From NCBI GenBank assembly GCA_039819545.1, contig JBCBRS010000005.1, forward strand, positions 124,001-188,000: a stretch of 64,000 bases of DNA, given 5' to 3'. Numbering within the stretch: the stretch's first letter is position 1; the number at the start of each line of letters is the position of its first letter. Below, one piece after another: positions 61,172 to 64,000 of this stretch. The notes beneath the pieces are model-generated. The model saw only the letters and a program-made list of their open reading frames with translations, was not told where the DNA came from and did not search any database. The DNA is from CALLPQ01 sp039819545. GTDB lineage: Bacteria > Pseudomonadota > Alphaproteobacteria > Caulobacterales > Parvularculaceae. A program made the position numbers and the translations under genes.

Positions 61172-61864
61172 ATGGCGATTGGAAAACGTATGAAAGCCGC
61201 CCGCGCGGCCATCGACCCGAAGGTAAGCCACGGCGTTAAAGATGCGGTAAAGCTTGTGAAAGAACACGCCAAGGCGAAATTCGACGAGTCTGTAGAAATC
61301 GCCATGAATCTCGGCGTTGATCCGCGCCACGCCGACCAGATGGTTCGCGGCGTTGCCAACCTGCCCCACGGCACGGGTAAAACCGTGCGGGTCGCGGTTT
61401 TTGCCAAGGACGCGAAAGCCGATGAGGCCAAAGCGGCGGGTGCGGACATTGTGGGCGCAGACGACCTTATGGAAAAAATCCAGGGTGGGTTCGCCGATTT
61501 TGACCGGGTTATTGCAACACCGGACATGATGGCCATCGTTGGACGGCTTGGTAAGGTTCTGGGCCCGCGCGGTCTGATGCCGAACCCGAAGGTGGGTACG
61601 GTGACACCAAATGTGACCAAAGCCATCGAAGATGCCAAAGGCGGCGCGGTCCAGTTCCGCGTGGAAAGAGCCGGTATCCTCCATGCTGGTATCGGCAAGG
61701 CGTCGTTCAACGAAGATCAGCTTGCGGAAAATGCCCAGGCCTTCATCGACGCGGTAATCAAGGCCAAGCCCTCGGGCGCCAAGGGCACCTTCATCAAGAA
61801 AATTGCCGTTAGCTCAACCATGGGTCCCGGCATCAAAGTCGACGTGGCCGCGGCCTCCGGCTAG
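61172..61864 (+). CDS. rplA: 50S ribosomal protein L1
   Basis: The 230-residue sequence includes AMNLGVDPRHADQMVRG, LPHGTGKTVRVAVF, GRLGKVLGPRGLMPNPKVGT and GTFIKKIAVSSTMGPG. L1 builds the L1 stalk of the large subunit and in many bacteria represses its own rplKA mRNA. rplJ does not follow; a clear terminator does, so rplKA forms an isolated two-gene operon. Confidence 0.97.
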   Translation: MAIGKRMKAARAAIDPKVSHGVKDAVKLVKEHAKAKFDESVEIAMNLGVDPRHADQMVRGVANLPHGTGKTVRVAVFAKDAKADEAKAAGADIVGADDLMEKIQGGFADFDRVIATPDMMAIVGRLGKVLGPRGLMPNPKVGTVTPNVTKAIEDAKGGAVQFRVERAGILHAGIGKASFNEDQLAENAQAFIDAVIKAKPSGAKGTFIKKIAVSSTMGPGIKVDVAAASG

Positions 61865-61889
61865 GGGCGCGGTACAAATTTGATCGAAT

Positions 61890-61922
61890 GGCTGGTGCAT
61901 GGATAGTGCGCCAGCCTTTTTT
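61890..61922 (+). terminator. Rho-independent terminator after rplA
   Basis: GGCTGGTGC (61890-61898) pairs with GCGCCAGCC (61908-61916), with one G-U pair, around a 9-base loop, followed by six T residues. It ends the rplKA transcript 26 bases after the rplA stop. Confidence 0.9.
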
Positions 61923-61965
61923 ATTGTCTGTACTCGGTTTAGTACTCTCTGGGGAAGGATACCTT

Positions 61966-62541
61966 ATGAACCCCATTGACGATCTTAAAACGCTATCCAG
62001 CGTGGACGCATGGGTCTGGGATCAGCTGATCCGGGCGCCGCATGACCGTCAATCGGCGCTCAAATGGCCCGCCTTTGCAACCGTTGGGGAGGGGGGGGCG
62101 CCGCAAGCTCGGGTTGTTGTTTTGCGGGCGGCGGATCGCGCCGGGCGCACGCTTGATGTCTATACCGATATGCGCAGTGCCAAAGTTACTGAGCTTTCAC
62201 AAAATCCGCACACGGCGCTTCTCTTTTTTGATCAGCGGCATATGGTTCAGGTTCGCGTGCGTGGTGAGACACGGATCATTAGCGATGGGCCACAGCGCGA
62301 TCAGGTGCTTGCCGGCATGACGGCCCGTGGTCGCCGCGATTATGCCACAACGCGGGCACCGGGGACGCCGCTGCCCGATGCGGGTGTAAGTTATGAAGAT
62401 CAGCTTGCAAATGATCATTTTTGTATTCTGCGGATCACAGTGGAGGCAATCGACTGGTTGAGTCTCAGCCGGTCTGGCCATCGGCGTGCGATCATCGATT
62501 ATCGCGCCGTTCCGCCCGCCATGGACTGGCGTGTGCCCTGA
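61966..62541 (+). CDS. Pyridoxamine 5'-phosphate oxidase-related FMN-binding protein
   Basis: A 191-residue split-barrel flavoprotein (ATG at 61966, with GGGGAAGG upstream) with ARVVVLRAADRAGRTLDVYT, KVTELSQNPHTALLFFDQRH and the C-terminal WLSLSRSGHRRAII segment. These fit the pyridoxine 5'-phosphate oxidase-related family. It differs from PdxH, and whether it oxidises pyridoxamine phosphate or reduces another flavin or heme substrate is unknown. Confidence 0.85.
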   Translation: MNPIDDLKTLSSVDAWVWDQLIRAPHDRQSALKWPAFATVGEGGAPQARVVVLRAADRAGRTLDVYTDMRSAKVTELSQNPHTALLFFDQRHMVQVRVRGETRIISDGPQRDQVLAGMTARGRRDYATTRAPGTPLPDAGVSYEDQLANDHFCILRITVEAIDWLSLSRSGHRRAIIDYRAVPPAMDWRVP

Positions 62542-62635
62542 AGGCATTGAAACGCCTGTACTATTCCTACCCGTGGCCTGTTGTGTCTTTGAATGCTACC
62601 GTTTCACGCATCGAATGAACACAGCGAGGGAGACG

Positions 62636-64000
62636 ATGATGGCTTATGAAGTCTTCGTAGGACGAGAAAGCGCTCAAATCACACAAAAGACAGTCCGAAA
62701 ACGCTGCGCCAAAACCAGCGTTACCAAAATCGCCAGCACGTTTGCCAAGGCGGGTTTTGTCTCCCTGGCGTTGACAACGAGTATAGCGACTTTTGACATG
62801 GCGAGTTCCGGCGCGGTGGCGGCGCAAGCGGACAGCAACACACTCACCCTTGAGCACTATCTGGATTGGGAACGGGCCGGATCGCCGCAATTCTCGCCTG
62901 ATGGCAAATCGATTATTTATACCCGCCGGCGCATTGATAAGTTCACGGACAAATGGACGTCAGAGCTTTGGCAGATGGACGCCAATGGCGCGCGTCACCG
63001 GTTCCTCACCAAGGGCGGCAATGTGCAATGGGCGCCCACGGGCGACCGCATCGCTTTTGTGGCGCGCGAGGGCGACAAGGCGCAATTGAAAGTTCGGCAT
63101 ATGGATGCCGAGGGTGCGGTTTCTGTCGTTACGCGCGATGCCATGGCGCCGATTGATTTTATCTGGGCGCCCGACGGCAAATCGCTTGCCTTCCGCGCTG
63201 AGGTGCCCATGGCACCAGAATTCAAAATCACCCTGCCGGCGAGGCCCAAAGGCGCAAAATGGACCGAGGATCCATTGGTGGTGGAGAGGCTCCACTACCG
63301 CGAAGACCGCGTGGGCAATAAGACCGGTTTCGACCATGTGTTTGTGGTCCCCGCCGATGGGGGCACACCGCGTCAGATTACTGAAGGCCGGTGGGATGTG
63401 GGCGCGCGTTTTTCCGGCGTCGATGCCAGCGGGCGCTTGCGCTTTTTGCCCGATGGTAAGGCGTTGATTTTTGACGGCGTCACCGACCCGGATAAAGAAC
63501 TCGATGGTCTCGCCTCGGCCATTCACCGCGTCGACGTGGCAAGCGGCACCCTAACGCAACTGACCAAGGTTGACGGCTTTTGGACCAGCCCGCTTGTCTC
63601 CCCCAAGGGCCGCTATATTGCCTATACGGGCTATGCCGCCGCGCAGGCAAACTATCCCCCGCAACAGGTTCGCATCATGCGCAGTGACGGCGGCGAGGAC
63701 CGTGCGCTGATTGACAATCTTGGCGCTGATGCTCGGCTCATCGAATGGGCCCCCGACGGTGGCGGCCTTTACTATAGCCTCGATAGCGAAGGCACGACCG
63801 ATCTTTATTTCGTCAACCTGCAGGGGCGCAGTCGCCGGGTCACGCGCGGTGACCATCGCTTCAACGTGTCCTCCATCGCTGGCGGCAAGACAGGCGTCGG
63901 CGTTCTATCGAGCCCAACGCTCACCCCCAATGTGGCGACCGTTTCGCTCTCCAATGGTCAGATTACACCGCGTACGGATTTGAATGCCGATATTCTGGGC
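62636..64000 (+). CDS. S9-family peptidase, N-terminal part
   Basis: The gene runs off the right edge; about 455 codons are visible. GAGGGAG at 62625-62631 precedes adjacent ATGs at 62636 and 62639. A long N-terminal stretch with a hydrophobic segment (FVSLALTTSIATFDMASSGA, then VAAQA) looks like a signal peptide, although preceded by about 35 residues. After LEHYLDWERAGSPQFSPDGK comes a WD40/PD40-like propeller with repeated SPDGK, APTGD, APDGK and SPKGR motifs, as in dipeptidyl-peptidase or acylaminoacyl-peptidase proteins. The catalytic alpha/beta-hydrolase domain would lie beyond the window. Confidence 0.88.
   Translation, partial: MMAYEVFVGRESAQITQKTVRKRCAKTSVTKIASTFAKAGFVSLALTTSIATFDMASSGAVAAQADSNTLTLEHYLDWERAGSPQFSPDGKSIIYTRRRIDKFTDKWTSELWQMDANGARHRFLTKGGNVQWAPTGDRIAFVAREGDKAQLKVRHMDAEGAVSVVTRDAMAPIDFIWAPDGKSLAFRAEVPMAPEFKITLPARPKGAKWTEDPLVVERLHYREDRVGNKTGFDHVFVVPADGGTPRQITEGRWDVGARFSGVDASGRLRFLPDGKALIFDGVTDPDKELDGLASAIHRVDVASGTLTQLTKVDGFWTSPLVSPKGRYIAYTGYAAAQANYPPQQVRIMRSDGGEDRALIDNLGADARLIEWAPDGGGLYYSLDSEGTTDLYFVNLQGRSRRVTRGDHRFNVSSIAGGKTGVGVLSSPTLTPNVATVSLSNGQITPRTDLNADILG

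Overview
The window is a stretch of GC-rich chromosome with no phage, plasmid, insertion sequence, rRNA, tRNA or CRISPR that I can see. It almost certainly comes from an alphaproteobacterium. Evidence: an imuA-imuB-dnaE2 mutasome behind a direct-repeat GTTC-N7-GTTC LexA box (the alphaproteobacterial SOS-box form), a DUF2948-hisD pair, the ileS-lspA-DUF3035(BamF-like)-mutL order, a DUF3126 protein, a TipF-like degenerate EAL protein, SdhE next to recG, and carotenoid genes crtE and crtZ. An EpsI-fused exosortase (XrtD type) points to an aquatic, polysaccharide-making lineage. I cannot name the genus.

Layout. 1-2.6 kb: 3' end of an isoaspartyl peptidase/asparaginase, a DUF805 protein, and a piuC-type dioxygenase divergent from a Gly/Glu-rich lipoprotein across a perfect Fur-like palindrome. 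2.6-10.8 kb: a minus-strand gene train imuA-imuB-dnaE2-sfsA-map-radC that starts at the LexA box. 10.9-17.6 kb: an accessory-looking patch with a serine beta-lactamase-like lipoprotein, an orphan protein, a LemA/M48 protease pair, and a nitroreductase/SDR operon divergent from an HxlR regulator broken by a 104-bp palindromic insert. 17.6-27.3 kb: recG, sdhE, mazG, mfd, a PCu(A)C copper chaperone, DUF3126 and a polytopic membrane protein.

27.4-33.5 kb: surface-related genes, namely the exosortase, a large RTX/cadherin-like protein with its calcium repeats at the N terminus, a tandem GC-rich repeat array, and a secreted Gly/Arg/Tyr/Phe-rich protein. 33.6-38.2 kb: ribF, a HAD hydrolase, a SYLF protein, the TipF-like protein and an OmpA-type lipoprotein. 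38.5-54.9 kb: ileS, lspA, the BamF-like lipoprotein, mutL, a deiodinase-like nitroreductase coupled to a TPR/2OG-Fe oxygenase, a RimJ-type acetyltransferase, a membrane PAS/degenerate-EAL protein, an aromatic aminotransferase, a peroxiredoxin, DUF2948 and hisD. 55.0-58.8 kb: a minus-strand operon crtE-ABC ATPase-ABC permease-crtZ. 59.1-64 kb: an SDR, an 850-nt non-coding gap with a near-consensus sigma-70 promoter, rplK-rplA cut off from their usual nusG and rplJL-rpoBC neighbours, a flavin oxidase-like protein, and the start of an S9 peptidase.

Themes. DNA repair is dense (mutasome, RadC, RecG, Mfd, MutL, MazG). Two EAL-derived proteins look non-catalytic. A family of CCCGGG-based palindromic repeats recurs in intergenic DNA. 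I found no clear-cut new defence or mobile system. The observations most worth checking are the carotenoid/ABC-2 operon, the N-terminal RTX protein with the EpsI-fused exosortase, the shared Fur operator with the Gly/Glu-rich lipoprotein, the palindromic insert in the HxlR gene, and the promoter plus hairpins upstream of the isolated rplKA.
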